Counted from the stretch's first letter, positions 1-7,906 are shown. The stretch: 21,242 nt of DNA from JAMOBE01 sp039908285 (GCA_039908285.1 JAMOBE010000063.1:1-21242), one strand, 5' to 3'. A program made the numbers and translations. Notes: generated by a model from the sequence alone, not told the origin.

Positions 1-30
1 CCCCCCGGAAGAGGGGGGAGAGGGCTTTTT
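1..30. repeat. Truncated copy of dispersed GC-rich palindromic repeat
   Basis: These 30 bases are the exact reverse complement of 21182-21211 at the other end of the window. The complete copy there is a 12-bp stem with a 6-nt loop. Here the window starts inside the stem, so only six bases of the left arm, the loop and the full right arm followed by five T are present. Read on the plus strand, the right arm plus T-tract resembles the end of an intrinsic terminator. It runs directly into the region that encodes the signal peptide of the next gene. Confidence 0.85.
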
Positions 31-42
31 GGAAGTGCTCTT

Positions 43-1470
43 ATGGCCGCCACGCTAGCGCTCGGCGGCTGTTCGATGATCCCCGAGATGACCCTGCCGG
101 GCTCCCTCCTGCCCGAGGCCTGGCGGAACGCGGCGCCAGCACCAGTCCCGGCGCCCGTCCCGGCCGAGGCCCCCTCCCCCACCTGGTGGCGGGCCTTCAA
201 CAGTCCCGAGTTGAACGGCCTGGAGGACATGGCCCTCGCCGGCAATTTCGACCTCAAGGCCGCCGTCGCCCGCGTCACCCAGGCCGCGCGTCAGGCCGAG
301 GTGGCCGGGGCGGGGCTGTGGCCCACCCTGTCGGCGGCGGCCGACGCCCAGCGGCTGAAGCAGTCCACCACCTCGCGCACATCCCTGTCGTCGAGCCGCA
401 TAAGCCTCGGCAACAAGTCGGTCCCGTCGTACCGGGCGGCGCTGGACGCCAGCTATGAACTGGACTTCTGGGGAAAAAACCAGGCCACCGCCGAGGCCGC
501 CCAGGCCACGGCGCGGGCCAGCGTCTTCGACCGCGATACCGTGGCGACCACCCTCGCCGCCACCGTGGCCACCACCTATTTCCAGGTGCTGTCGCTGACC
601 GAGCGCCTGGCGGCGGCGCGGGAGCTTCTCGCCAACGCCCGTTCGGTGCTGAGCCTGGTGACGACGCGGGCCGAGGCCGGCGCCGGCTCAGGCCTGGAGG
701 TGGCCCAGCAGCGGAGCGCCGTCGCCCTCCAGGAGGCCGGCATCCCCGCCCTGGAACTGGAGAGGGCCCGGGCCATGGACAGTCTCACCACCCTGATCGG
801 CGTGCCGCCGGGGGCGGTGCGGGTGGACGGGACGGGGCTCGGCACCCTCTCCCTGCCGACGGTCGCCCCCGGCCTGCCGTCGGAGCTGCTTCATCGGCGC
901 CCCGACATCCGCCGCGCCGAGTTCGACCTGATCGCCGCCAACGCCGACATCGGCAAGGCCCGGGCCGCCCTGTTTCCCTCCATCCAGTTGAGCGGCGAGC
1001 GCGGCTATTCCAGTCGCGCCCTGTCCACCCTGCTGCAGCCGTCGAGCGCCCTCTACACCCTGGCCGCCAACCTGACCGCGCCGATCTTCGACGGCGGTCG
1101 GCTGCGCGGCGCCGTGGCCGTCGCCGAGGCCAGGCGCGAGGAACTGACCCAGACCTACCTCCAGGCGATCGTCAACGCCCTGCGCGACGTGGAGGACGCC
1201 CTGGCCGCCAGCCGCTGGACGGCGGAGCAGGAAGCGGCCCAGACCGCCGCCGTGGCCAGCGCCCGCGAGGCCTCCCGCCTGGCCGAGACCCGCTACCGCG
1301 ACGGACTGGTGGACTATGCGACGGTGCTCGACACCCAGAGAACCCTGCTGCAGTCCAGGGACACCCTGGTGACCCTGCGTCTGGCCCGCCTCGATGCCGC
1401 CGTCGGCCTGTTCAAGGCCCTGGGCGGAGGGGTGGAAGGATGGAGTGACGAACGGCCTTCTCCCCCCTGA
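43..1470 (+). CDS. NodT-family outer-membrane efflux/export lipoprotein (TolC-like)
   Basis: This is an outer-membrane channel subunit of the NodT/OprM branch of the TolC superfamily. Such proteins form trimeric tunnels that join an inner-membrane pump and a periplasmic adaptor. The 475-aa length is typical. A lipobox LALGGC places the lipidated Cys at residue 10, and the family-typical ELDFWGKN segment follows near residue 145. Two outer-membrane-efflux repeats fill the rest, with LLHRRPDIRRAEFDL opening the second. ATG 43 is the only start codon in frame inside the window, with GGAAG 7 nt upstream. It gives an unusually short signal peptide without a charged n-region. The frame stays open to base 1 and reads LFGSALMAATLALGGC, so the real start may lie upstream of the window. 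Downstream ABC and HlyD genes suggest it is the outer channel of a type I secretion system. Family is secure; start and substrate are not. Confidence 0.87.
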   Translation: MAATLALGGCSMIPEMTLPGSLLPEAWRNAAPAPVPAPVPAEAPSPTWWRAFNSPELNGLEDMALAGNFDLKAAVARVTQAARQAEVAGAGLWPTLSAAADAQRLKQSTTSRTSLSSSRISLGNKSVPSYRAALDASYELDFWGKNQATAEAAQATARASVFDRDTVATTLAATVATTYFQVLSLTERLAAARELLANARSVLSLVTTRAEAGAGSGLEVAQQRSAVALQEAGIPALELERARAMDSLTTLIGVPPGAVRVDGTGLGTLSLPTVAPGLPSELLHRRPDIRRAEFDLIAANADIGKARAALFPSIQLSGERGYSSRALSTLLQPSSALYTLAANLTAPIFDGGRLRGAVAVAEARREELTQTYLQAIVNALRDVEDALAASRWTAEQEAAQTAAVASAREASRLAETRYRDGLVDYATVLDTQRTLLQSRDTLVTLRLARLDAAVGLFKALGGGVEGWSDERPSPP

Positions 1471-1523
1471 AGGTCCGAACTTGGTCACAGGCGGGGGAGC
1501 GGACGGGGTGCTATACGGCCTTG

Positions 1524-1680
1524 GGACTTGATACGAAATAACCGCACCATCTCGCTTGTCCCCCGGCCCGCCCGCGGCGTTGCGTCAAGGGTTGCGTACC
1601 GAGAGTACGCGCCCCTTGACGCGCCTGGCGGACGAACCGGTGTCCAGCGCGATCTGGCGCGGTTATTTCGTATCAAGTCC
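1524..1680. repeat. 157-bp MITE-like near-palindromic element
   Basis: The element is bounded by perfect 22-bp terminal inverted repeats at 1524-1545 and 1659-1680, beginning GGACTTGATACG. The centre is a second inverted repeat, 1581-1599 against 1605-1623, matching at 16 of 19 positions around a 5-nt loop. The intervening segments show weaker pairing. It has no convincing gene; a frame stays open through it only because the composition is GC-rich. It separates the NodT gene from the ABC exporter gene and ends 36 bp before the ABC start. No clear target-site duplication is visible. The organisation fits a non-autonomous miniature transposable element or a dispersed palindromic repeat; copy number elsewhere is unknown. 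Confidence 0.8.
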
Positions 1681-1716
1681 TTACGATCCCTTGAACCCCA
1701 CGACGAGGATCCGTGC

Positions 1717-3468
1717 ATGAGCCAGATGAGCCAGTCGCGCGAGAACCCGTTCCACACCGTCATGAAGAGAACCAAGCATGCTCTCGTCCATGCCGCAATC
1801 CTCAGCCTGTTCGTCAATGTGCTGCAACTGACCATGCCGCTCTACATGATGCAGGTGTTCGATCGGGTGCTGGCGAGCGGCAGCCGGGATACCCTGATCT
1901 ACCTCAGTCTGGTGGCCACGCTGGCGCTGCTGGTCTCGTCGATTCTGGATACCGTGCGCTCGCAGATCATGAACCGCATCGGCATCTGGCTGGAGCGGTC
2001 GCTGGCTCTACCCGCCTTTGCCCGAGCGGTCGACGCCGCCCTGGCCCGCCGCTCCTACGCCACCGAGGCCGCGCGCGACCTTGGCAGTCTGCGCAATTTC
2101 ATTGGAAGCGGCGCCACCCTGGCGTTGCTGGACATCCCCTGGGTGCCGGTCTATCTGTTCTTCGTCTACAGCCTGCATCCGCTGATCGGCCTGCTGGCCA
2201 CCGTCGGCGCCGTGGTCCTGATGGTGCTTGCGGTTCTGGCCGAGGCGGTCACCACGCAGCGCCTGGGCGAGGCCGGCATGGCCGCCCGCCGCACCTCCCA
2301 GCGGCTCCTGTCCGCCACCCGCCATGCCGAGGTGGTGGACGCCATGGGCATGCTGCATGGCCTGGCCGGCCGCTGGTACGAGGACAACGAGAAGAGTGTC
2401 CGCCTCCAGTCCGACGCCAACGAGATGTCGGCGGTGATCCTCTCGGTGACCAAGTTCGTGCGCATGGGCCTGCAGATGGCGGTGCTGGGCGTCGGCGCCT
2501 GGCTGGTGGTCCGGGGCGAGTTCACCGGCGGGGCGATGATGGCGGGGTCCATCATCATGTCGCGGGGACTGGCGCCGGTGGAGCAGGCCATCGGCACATG
2601 GAAACAGTCGGTCGGCGCCCGCGGCGCCTGGCGCCGTCTCACCGAGTTCTTCGCCACGGCCCCCCGTCCGGCGGCGATGGCCCTGCCGGCTCCCACGGGG
2701 CGGGTCACGGTGGAGGGGGTCAGCTTCGCCCACCCCGGCCAGAAGCGCTTCGTGCTGCGCGACGTATCGTTCGAGGTCTCCCCCGGCGAGGCGGTGGCCA
2801 TCACCGGCCCGTCGGCCGCCGGCAAGTCCACCCTGGCGCGTCTCATCCTCGGCACCTGGCGGCCGACGGCCGGCACGGTGCGGCTGGACGGCGCCGATGT
2901 CTACCAGTGGGCCAGGGCCGACTTCGGCCGCCACGTCGGCTACCTGCCGCAGGAGGTCGAACTGTTCGCCGGCACGGTGCGCGACAACATCGCCCGCATG
3001 ACCGACGCCGATCCGGAAGACGTGGTGGCGGCGGCCCGGCTCGCCGACGTGCACGAGATGGTGCTGGCGCTGCCCGATGGCTACGACACCGAGGTGGGAG
3101 AAGGGGGAGCGGTGCTGTCGGGGGGACAACGGCAGAGGGTGGCCCTGGCCCGGGCCTTCTTCGGCCGGCCCCGGCTGGTGGTGCTGGACGAACCCGACTC
3201 AAGCCTTGACCGCGACGGCGAACTCAGCCTGGCCCGGGCCATCCGCAACATGCGCGAGGACGGAGCCGCCGTGCTGGTCATCGCCCACCGCGCCGCCATG
3301 ATCGAGGTGGTGAACAAGGTGCTGATTCTCCGCGGCGGCACGGTGGAGCTGTTCGGCCCGGCCGACGAGGTCGCGGCCAGACTCGGTCGCGGCGGCCCGG
3401 CACGCCCGACCGTGCTGCGCCCGGTCAGCGTCGTCTCGCCAATGGTCCGGCAGGAGGGTTCGGCATGA
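1717..3468 (+). CDS. Type I secretion ABC permease/ATPase (PrtD/AprD type)
   Basis: This is a half-size ABC exporter of 583 aa, usual for the PrtD/AprD/LapB-type proteins that energise one-step secretion across both membranes. The membrane domain starts near residue 24 and contains the family-typical LTMPLYMMQVFDRVL. The nucleotide-binding domain shows Walker A GPSAAGKST at about 364-372, signature LSGGQRQR at 467, Walker B LVVLDEP at 487 and the switch His in IAHR at 524. It lacks the N-terminal C39-like peptidase domain of HlyB. The frame is open back to 1528, but that part lies in the palindromic element. ATG 1717 is chosen because GAGGA sits 7 nt upstream and the protein then starts as in relatives. 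The stop overlaps the next start (ATGA), implying translational coupling with the HlyD gene. Confidence 0.93.
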   Translation: MSQMSQSRENPFHTVMKRTKHALVHAAILSLFVNVLQLTMPLYMMQVFDRVLASGSRDTLIYLSLVATLALLVSSILDTVRSQIMNRIGIWLERSLALPAFARAVDAALARRSYATEAARDLGSLRNFIGSGATLALLDIPWVPVYLFFVYSLHPLIGLLATVGAVVLMVLAVLAEAVTTQRLGEAGMAARRTSQRLLSATRHAEVVDAMGMLHGLAGRWYEDNEKSVRLQSDANEMSAVILSVTKFVRMGLQMAVLGVGAWLVVRGEFTGGAMMAGSIIMSRGLAPVEQAIGTWKQSVGARGAWRRLTEFFATAPRPAAMALPAPTGRVTVEGVSFAHPGQKRFVLRDVSFEVSPGEAVAITGPSAAGKSTLARLILGTWRPTAGTVRLDGADVYQWARADFGRHVGYLPQEVELFAGTVRDNIARMTDADPEDVVAAARLADVHEMVLALPDGYDTEVGEGGAVLSGGQRQRVALARAFFGRPRLVVLDEPDSSLDRDGELSLARAIRNMREDGAAVLVIAHRAAMIEVVNKVLILRGGTVELFGPADEVAARLGRGGPARPTVLRPVSVVSPMVRQEGSA

Positions 3469-4826
3469 GCACCGCAGTGACGATATCCCCGACGATCGGC
3501 ACCGGCAGCCACGGCGACCTGGAAGCGATGGGACTGCCGCCGGCACCGCCGGTGCGCGGCCTGGTTCTCGCGGCGACGGCGGTGGTGGCGATCTTTTTTG
3601 GACTGGGCGGAGGCTGGGCCGCGCTGGCCCCCCTCAGCACCGCCGCGGTGTCCCCCGGCACCGTGACCGTCGAGGGCAACCGCAAGACCGTCCAGCACCT
3701 GGAGGGCGGCATCATAAAGGACATCCGGGTCCGCGATGGCGACGTGGTCACCGCCGGCCAGCCCCTGCTGACCCTCGAGGACGCCCAGGCCAGGTCCAAC
3801 TGGCAGCTTGTCCAGGGACAGCACGATGCCCTGAAGGCCCTGGAGTCCCGCCTGGTGGCCGAGCGCGACGACAAGGCGGACATCGCCTTCCCCGAGGGGC
3901 TGCTCGCCCGCATTAATGAACCGACTGTGCGGGACATGGTGGACGGCCAGCGCACCATCTTCGACGGCCGCCGCCGCTCCCTGACGGTGGAAACCGACAT
4001 CCTGCGCCGACGGGTCGAGCAGCTCGCGGGGGAAGTCCGCAGCCGCCTGGCCCAGGTGCGCTCGGCGGAAACCCAGGCCAACCTCACCCGTAGCGAGCTG
4101 AAGGACGCCAAGGAGCTGGTGAGCGGTGGCCTGGAGCGGCGTCCACGCCTTCTGTCCCTGCAACGGGAGGAGGCAAGGCTCGAGGGACTGGTCGGCGAGC
4201 AGACGGCGCTCATCGCCGCGGCCCGCCAGAAGATCGGCGAGTCGGAGTTGCAGATCAACAGCCTGCGCTCGACCCGCCTCAACGAGGTGGCGACGGACCT
4301 GCGCAAGACCCAGACCGAGCTGGCCGACGTGGGCGAGCGGCTGCGGGCGGCGCGCGATGTGCTGGAACGGCGCGATATCGTGGCGCCGATCGCCGGCACG
4401 GTGGTCAACCTGCGCTTCTTCACCGCCGGCGGCGTCATCGGACCTGGTCTGCCCATCCTCGATATCGTCCCGAGCGAGTCGCGGCTGATCGTCGAGAGCC
4501 GCATCAACCAGACCGACATCCAGGCCATGCGCGTCGGCCTGCCCGCCGTGGTCCACCTCACCGCCTTCAAGCAGCGCACCACGCCGCAGGTGGCGGGCCG
4601 GGTGATCTACGTCGCCGCCGACGTCACGGCGGACGAGAAATCGGGCCAGGCCCACTATGTGGTCCGCACCGAGATCCCCCGCTTGGAACTGGCGCGTCTC
4701 AAGGGACTCGACCTGGTGCAGGGAATGCCGGCCCAGGTGATGATCGTCACCGGCGAGCGCACCCTGTTCCAGTACCTGATGGCCCCCCTCACGGAGAGCT
4801 TCACCCAGGCCTTCCGGGAGAAGTGA
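3465..4826 (+). CDS. HlyD/PrtE-family type I secretion periplasmic adaptor
   Basis: This is the membrane-fusion protein that bridges the ABC exporter and the outer-membrane channel. The 453-aa length matches PrtE/AprE-type adaptors. A short cytoplasmic N-terminus is followed by one membrane segment at about 32-56. Next comes the first half of the lipoyl-like domain, containing QHLEGGIIKDIRVRDGD. A long coiled-coil region spans about 110-300. The second lipoyl half starts at DIVAPIAGTVVNL, and the C-terminal beta-barrel part contains INQTDIQAMRVGLPA. It overlaps the ABC gene by 4 bp. The stop lies only 12 bp from the stop of the convergent CheZ-like gene, with no visible terminator between them. 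No RTX or other repeat-containing substrate gene follows, so the cargo must be encoded elsewhere. Confidence 0.93.
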   Translation: MSTAVTISPTIGTGSHGDLEAMGLPPAPPVRGLVLAATAVVAIFFGLGGGWAALAPLSTAAVSPGTVTVEGNRKTVQHLEGGIIKDIRVRDGDVVTAGQPLLTLEDAQARSNWQLVQGQHDALKALESRLVAERDDKADIAFPEGLLARINEPTVRDMVDGQRTIFDGRRRSLTVETDILRRRVEQLAGEVRSRLAQVRSAETQANLTRSELKDAKELVSGGLERRPRLLSLQREEARLEGLVGEQTALIAAARQKIGESELQINSLRSTRLNEVATDLRKTQTELADVGERLRAARDVLERRDIVAPIAGTVVNLRFFTAGGVIGPGLPILDIVPSESRLIVESRINQTDIQAMRVGLPAVVHLTAFKQRTTPQVAGRVIYVAADVTADEKSGQAHYVVRTEIPRLELARLKGLDLVQGMPAQVMIVTGERTLFQYLMAPLTESFTQAFREK

Positions 4827-4838
4827 CAAAAGTCGATC

Positions 4839-5192
4839 CTATCCCCCGCGCAGCAGGCGGTCCACGTCCTCCTGGGTGAGGCCCTTCTGGGTTGGTCCGG
4901 GCAGGTCATCCTGGGGCGGCGGGGCTCCGGCCGCGGACAGGTCTCCCTTGTCGGCCAGGTACTTGAGCAGGCGGGCCACCTTGCGGACCCGCTGTCCGGT
5001 CAGGTCCTGGAACGAGCAGGCTTCGATGATCGCCTCGAGCCGCAGGAGGACCGGCTTGTGCTTGGTGGCCGACATCAGCGGCTCCACCAAGCCGATGATG
5101 CGATCGACGGCCCGTTCCTGCTCCTTGACGACGGCCTCAAGCTGTTTCACTGCCGCCGCCAGGGCGGCATGAATGCGGGGATCGTCTGTCAT
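4839..5192 (-). CDS. Small CheZ-like chemotaxis phosphatase
   Basis: The 117-aa product carries both hallmarks of CheZ, which dephosphorylates CheY-P. The helix segment CSFQDLTGQRVRKV at 59-72 contains Asp63 and Gln67, equivalent to Asp143 and catalytic Gln147 of E. coli CheZ. The C-terminal tail LTQEDVDRLL at 105-114 resembles the CheY-binding peptide of CheZ. Residues 1-57 predict a helix that could form the hairpin arm, and a Pro/Gly-rich linker at 83-103 connects the tail. It is about half the length of E. coli CheZ (about 214 aa), so the N-terminal arm is shortened. ATG 5192 has no strong ribosome-binding site; an upstream in-frame start at 5282 is possible, but it would overlap the infC terminator hairpin. 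It lies downstream of infC, not in a che operon. Confidence 0.8.
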   Translation of the reverse strand: MTDDPRIHAALAAAVKQLEAVVKEQERAVDRIIGLVEPLMSATKHKPVLLRLEAIIEACSFQDLTGQRVRKVARLLKYLADKGDLSAAGAPPPQDDLPGPTQKGLTQEDVDRLLRGG

Positions 5193-5218
5193 GGCATGCC
5201 GACGCGATATTCCAGGTG

Positions 5219-5250
5219 AAACACCAGACAACAAGGGGGCGACCGCCCCC
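5219..5250 (-). terminator. Probable terminator after infC
   Basis: On the minus strand a perfect 6-bp G/C stem (5250-5245 with 5240-5235, loop of 4) is followed by a T-rich stretch, TTGTTGTCTGGTGTTT. It lies about 90 bp after the infC stop and about 40 bp before the CheZ-like start. The T-tract is interrupted, so termination may be partial. A second hairpin without a T-run, 7 bp at 5296-5302 and 5317-5323, stands closer to the infC stop and could protect the 3' end. Confidence 0.45.
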
Positions 5251-5341
5251 CGGCAGTCGCCTCTCCATTCCGGTCCCGTCAAGTCACCCGGGTGTCCCTT
5301 CCGGGGTCATTTTCCTGGAAGGGGCTCGGCTGCGCCTGGGG

Positions 5342-5878
5342 CTACTTCGGCGCCATGACCATGATCATCTGGCGCCCCTCCATCTTGGGGAACTGCTCCA
5401 CCTTGGCCAGGTCGGACAATTCCTCGCGCACACGGTCCAGGACGTTCATGCCGAGATCCTGGTGCGCCATCTCCCGGCCACGGAAGCGGAGCGTCACCTT
5501 GACCTTGTCGCCGTCATCAAGAAATCGGCGCATGTTGCGCATCTTGACGTCGTAGTCATGTTCGTCGATGTTCGGCCGCAGCTTGACCTCCTTGACGTCG
5601 ATCACTTTCTGCTTTTTCTTGGCCTCGTTCTTCTTCTTCTGGACCTCGTACTTGAATTTCCCGTAATCCAGGATCTTGCAGACAGGCGGATCGGCATTCG
5701 GCGAGATCTCGACAAGATCAAGGCCTGCCGCCACGGCTTTGTCCATGGCATCCCGGATACTCACGACACCGATATTCTCGCCGTCCGCATCGATCAGGCG
5801 GACGTCCCGTACATCGATCTCGTCGTTGACGCGCGGCCCATCGCGGGTTGGCGGCGCCGTCATTGGTGACCTGGCTAT
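5342..5878 (-). CDS. Translation initiation factor IF-3, with probable ATA start
   Basis: IF-3 binds the 30S subunit, prevents premature 50S joining and rejects non-canonical start codons. The N-domain contains DGPRVNDEI and NADPPVCKILDYGKF. A Lys-rich linker with KKKNEAKKKQKVIDVKEVKLRP follows in two parts, then the C-domain with RFRGREMAHQDLG and MEGRQMIMVMAPK. The first ATG is 5863, giving 173 aa, but its only upstream signal is a weak AGG. Fifteen bases further up, in frame, is ATA at 5878, preceded by a strong GAGAGGA with about 4-5 nt spacing. Starting there adds IARSP and gives 178 aa; the N-terminus then aligns in length with the IF-3 N-termini I recall from other alphaproteobacteria. 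E. coli infC uses AUU for autoregulation, so ATA here would be equivalent. thrS lies upstream in the classical order, but rpmI and rplT do not follow. Confidence 0.93.
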   Translation of the reverse strand: MARSPMTAPPTRDGPRVNDEIDVRDVRLIDADGENIGVVSIRDAMDKAVAAGLDLVEISPNADPPVCKILDYGKFKYEVQKKKNEAKKKQKVIDVKEVKLRPNIDEHDYDVKMRNMRRFLDDGDKVKVTLRFRGREMAHQDLGMNVLDRVREELSDLAKVEQFPKMEGRQMIMVMAPK

Positions 5879-5881
5879 GTC

Positions 5882-5892
5882 GTCCTCTCCCT
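5882..5892 (-). promoter_or_regulatory. Shine-Dalgarno sequence that supports the ATA start of infC
   Basis: Read on the minus strand, GGGAGAGGACGAC stands immediately before ATA 5878, with AGAGGA 4 nt from the codon. Relative to ATG 5863 the same motif would be 19 nt away, too far for normal initiation. Confidence 0.6.
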
Positions 5893-5904
5893 CGTCATCA
5901 ACAC

Positions 5905-5942
5905 AAAAAAACCCCGAGAGCGCGCAACCGGGTGAACCCCGG
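5905..5942 (-). terminator. Possible weak terminator or attenuator between thrS and infC
   Basis: On the minus strand a run of seven T (5911-5905) follows GC-rich sequence with weak pairing options: a 5-bp stem CCGGG/CCCGG (5942-5938 with 5932-5928) or a 4-bp stem leading directly into the T-run. The stems are short, so strong termination is unlikely. The position between thrS and infC makes attenuation or a processing site possible. Confidence 0.3.
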
Positions 5943-5992
5943 AGCCTCCTCGATCTCGAGCACGTCGCCGCGCCGCCGACCGATTGCCATCA

Positions 5993-7906
5993 TCAGCCCG
6001 GCATCGCCGCTTCGCCCTTCAGTGTATCGGCTGCGGTGTCGAGCGCAAGTATTTCTTGTTCCCTGCCGCCCAGGCGGCGCAGCGCCACCTGACGCTGCTC
6101 CGCCTCGCGGCGGCCGACCACCAGCATGACCGGCACCTTGGCCAGGCTGTGTTCCCGGACCTTGAGGTTGATCTTCTCGTTGCGCACGTCCACCGCGACT
6201 CGCAGGCCGGCGGCCCGCAGCAGCGCCGCCACCTCAAGGGCGTAGGCGTCGGCCTCGCTGACGATGGTGGCCACCACCACCTGGACCGGGGCCAGCCACA
6301 GCGGGAACCGGCCGGCGTAGCTTTCGATCAGGATGCCGATGAAGCGCTCGAACGAGCCCAGGATGGCCCGGTGCAGCATCACCGGCCGGTGCTTCTCGCC
6401 GTCCTCGCCGACATAGGCGGCGTTGAGCCGCTCCGGCAGCACGAAGTCCACCTGCAGGGTGCCGCACTGCCAGTCGCGGCCGATGGCGTCGCGCAGCACG
6501 AACTCGAGCTTCGGGCCGTAGAAGGCGCCCTCGCCCGGGTTCAGGGTGGTCTCGAGGCCGGCGGCGGCCGTGGCGTCGGTCAGCGCCTTCTCCGCCTTGT
6601 CCCACACCGCGTCCTCGCCGGCGCGCACCTTTGGCCGGTCGGAGAACTTGACCCGCACGTCGGTGAAGCCGAAGTCCCGGTAGACGCTCATCAGGAAGTC
6701 GCAGAACGCCCGGGTTTCCGAGGTGATCTGCTCCTCGGTGCAGAAGATGTGGGCATCGTCCTGGGTGAAGGCCCGCACCCGCATCAGCCCGTGCAGCGCC
6801 CCCGACGGCTCGTACCGGTGGCAGGAGCCGAACTCGGCCATGCGCAACGGCAGGTCGCGGTAGCTGCGGATGCCCTGGCGGAAGATCTGGACGTGGCAGG
6901 GGCAGTTCATCGGCTTGATGCAGAGGGTCTTGTCCTCCTCCACCTCGACGGTGAACATGTTCTCGCGGAACTTTTCCCAGTGGCCCGAGGCCTCCCACAG
7001 CGAGCGGTCCACCAGTTGCGGCGTCCGCACCTCGACGTAGCCGTTGGCCTCCAGGCGGCGGCGCATGTAGGTCTCGATGGCGCGGTAGAGCACCCAGCCG
7101 TTGGGGTGCCAGAACACGCTGCCGATGGCCTCCTCCTGGAGATGGAACAGGTTCATCTCCCGGCCCAGGCGGCGGTGGTCGCGGCGCTCCGCCTCCTCGA
7201 TCTGGGTCAGGTAGGCCTTGAGCTGCTTCTCGTCGGCCCAGCAGGTGCCATAGACCCGCTGCAGCATCTCGTTGCGGGAGTCGCCGCGCCAGTAGGCCCC
7301 GGCCAGCTTGGTCAGCTTGAACGCCTTGCCGAGCCGGCCCGTGGACGGCAGGTGCGGCCCGACGCACAGGTCGAGCCACGCCCCCTGGCGATAGATCGAG
7401 ATGTCCACATCGAGCGGGAGCTGCCCGATCCACTCGGCCTTGTACTTCTCCCCCTTGTCGCGGAAGAAGGCGACGGCGCGGTCGCGGTCCCACACCTCGC
7501 GGATGATGGCCTCGTCCCGGTCGACGATCTCCTTCATCCGCTCCTCGATCCGCCCCAGATCCTCGGGCGTGAAGGGTGTCGGGCGGGCGAAGTCGTAATA
7601 GAACCCGGTCTCGGTCGCCGGGCCGAAGGTCACCTGGGTCTCGGGGTAAAGCTCCTGCACCGCCTCGGCCATCACGTGCGCCGCGTCGTGGCGCAGGAGG
7701 TCGAGGGCCTCGGCATCCCGGGCGGTGATGATCGACACGTTGGCGTCGGCGTCGATCACCGTCGCCAGGTCCTTCATGGTGCCGTCGAGACGGATGGCGA
7801 GGGCCGCCTTGGCCAGGCCCGGACCGATGTCGCGGGCGATGTCGGCTCCGGACACGGGTCCGGCGTAGCTGCGGGTGCTGCCGTCGGGCAGGGTGATGGC
7901 GACCAT
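5993..7906 (-). CDS. Threonyl-tRNA synthetase
   Basis: This cytosolic class II aminoacyl-tRNA synthetase charges tRNA-Thr. At 637 aa it has the full bacterial layout. The TGS domain starts at ITLPDGS. The editing domain has H73 and H77 (HDAAH), with C181 and H185 in CVGPH. The catalytic core has zinc ligands C335 (MNCPCH), H386 (DDAHIF) and H512 (MLHRAI). A C-terminal anticodon-binding domain follows, with PVQVVVATI. These zinc-ligand numbers are each one higher than the E. coli residues 334, 385 and 511, which supports ATG 7906. The frame extends to a TTG at 7918, but ATG has GGA at a workable distance and gives the family-typical N-terminus. infC follows after 114 bp on the same strand. All catalytic ligands are present, so it should be functional. 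Confidence 0.97.
   Translation of the reverse strand: MVAITLPDGSTRSYAGPVSGADIARDIGPGLAKAALAIRLDGTMKDLATVIDADANVSIITARDAEALDLLRHDAAHVMAEAVQELYPETQVTFGPATETGFYYDFARPTPFTPEDLGRIEERMKEIVDRDEAIIREVWDRDRAVAFFRDKGEKYKAEWIGQLPLDVDISIYRQGAWLDLCVGPHLPSTGRLGKAFKLTKLAGAYWRGDSRNEMLQRVYGTCWADEKQLKAYLTQIEEAERRDHRRLGREMNLFHLQEEAIGSVFWHPNGWVLYRAIETYMRRRLEANGYVEVRTPQLVDRSLWEASGHWEKFRENMFTVEVEEDKTLCIKPMNCPCHVQIFRQGIRSYRDLPLRMAEFGSCHRYEPSGALHGLMRVRAFTQDDAHIFCTEEQITSETRAFCDFLMSVYRDFGFTDVRVKFSDRPKVRAGEDAVWDKAEKALTDATAAAGLETTLNPGEGAFYGPKLEFVLRDAIGRDWQCGTLQVDFVLPERLNAAYVGEDGEKHRPVMLHRAILGSFERFIGILIESYAGRFPLWLAPVQVVVATIVSEADAYALEVAALLRAAGLRVAVDVRNEKINLKVREHSLAKVPVMLVVGRREAEQRQVALRRLGGREQEILALDTAADTLKGEAAMPG

Noticed and set aside
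1528..1716. N-terminal extension of the ABC exporter by 63 codons
   Set aside because: The extension lies mostly in the palindromic element, is not homologous to exporters, and ATG 1717 has a good ribosome-binding site.
5195..5341. rpmI and rplT expected behind infC
   Set aside because: The short gap after infC holds only hairpins and no ribosomal protein reading frame; the next gene is CheZ-like.
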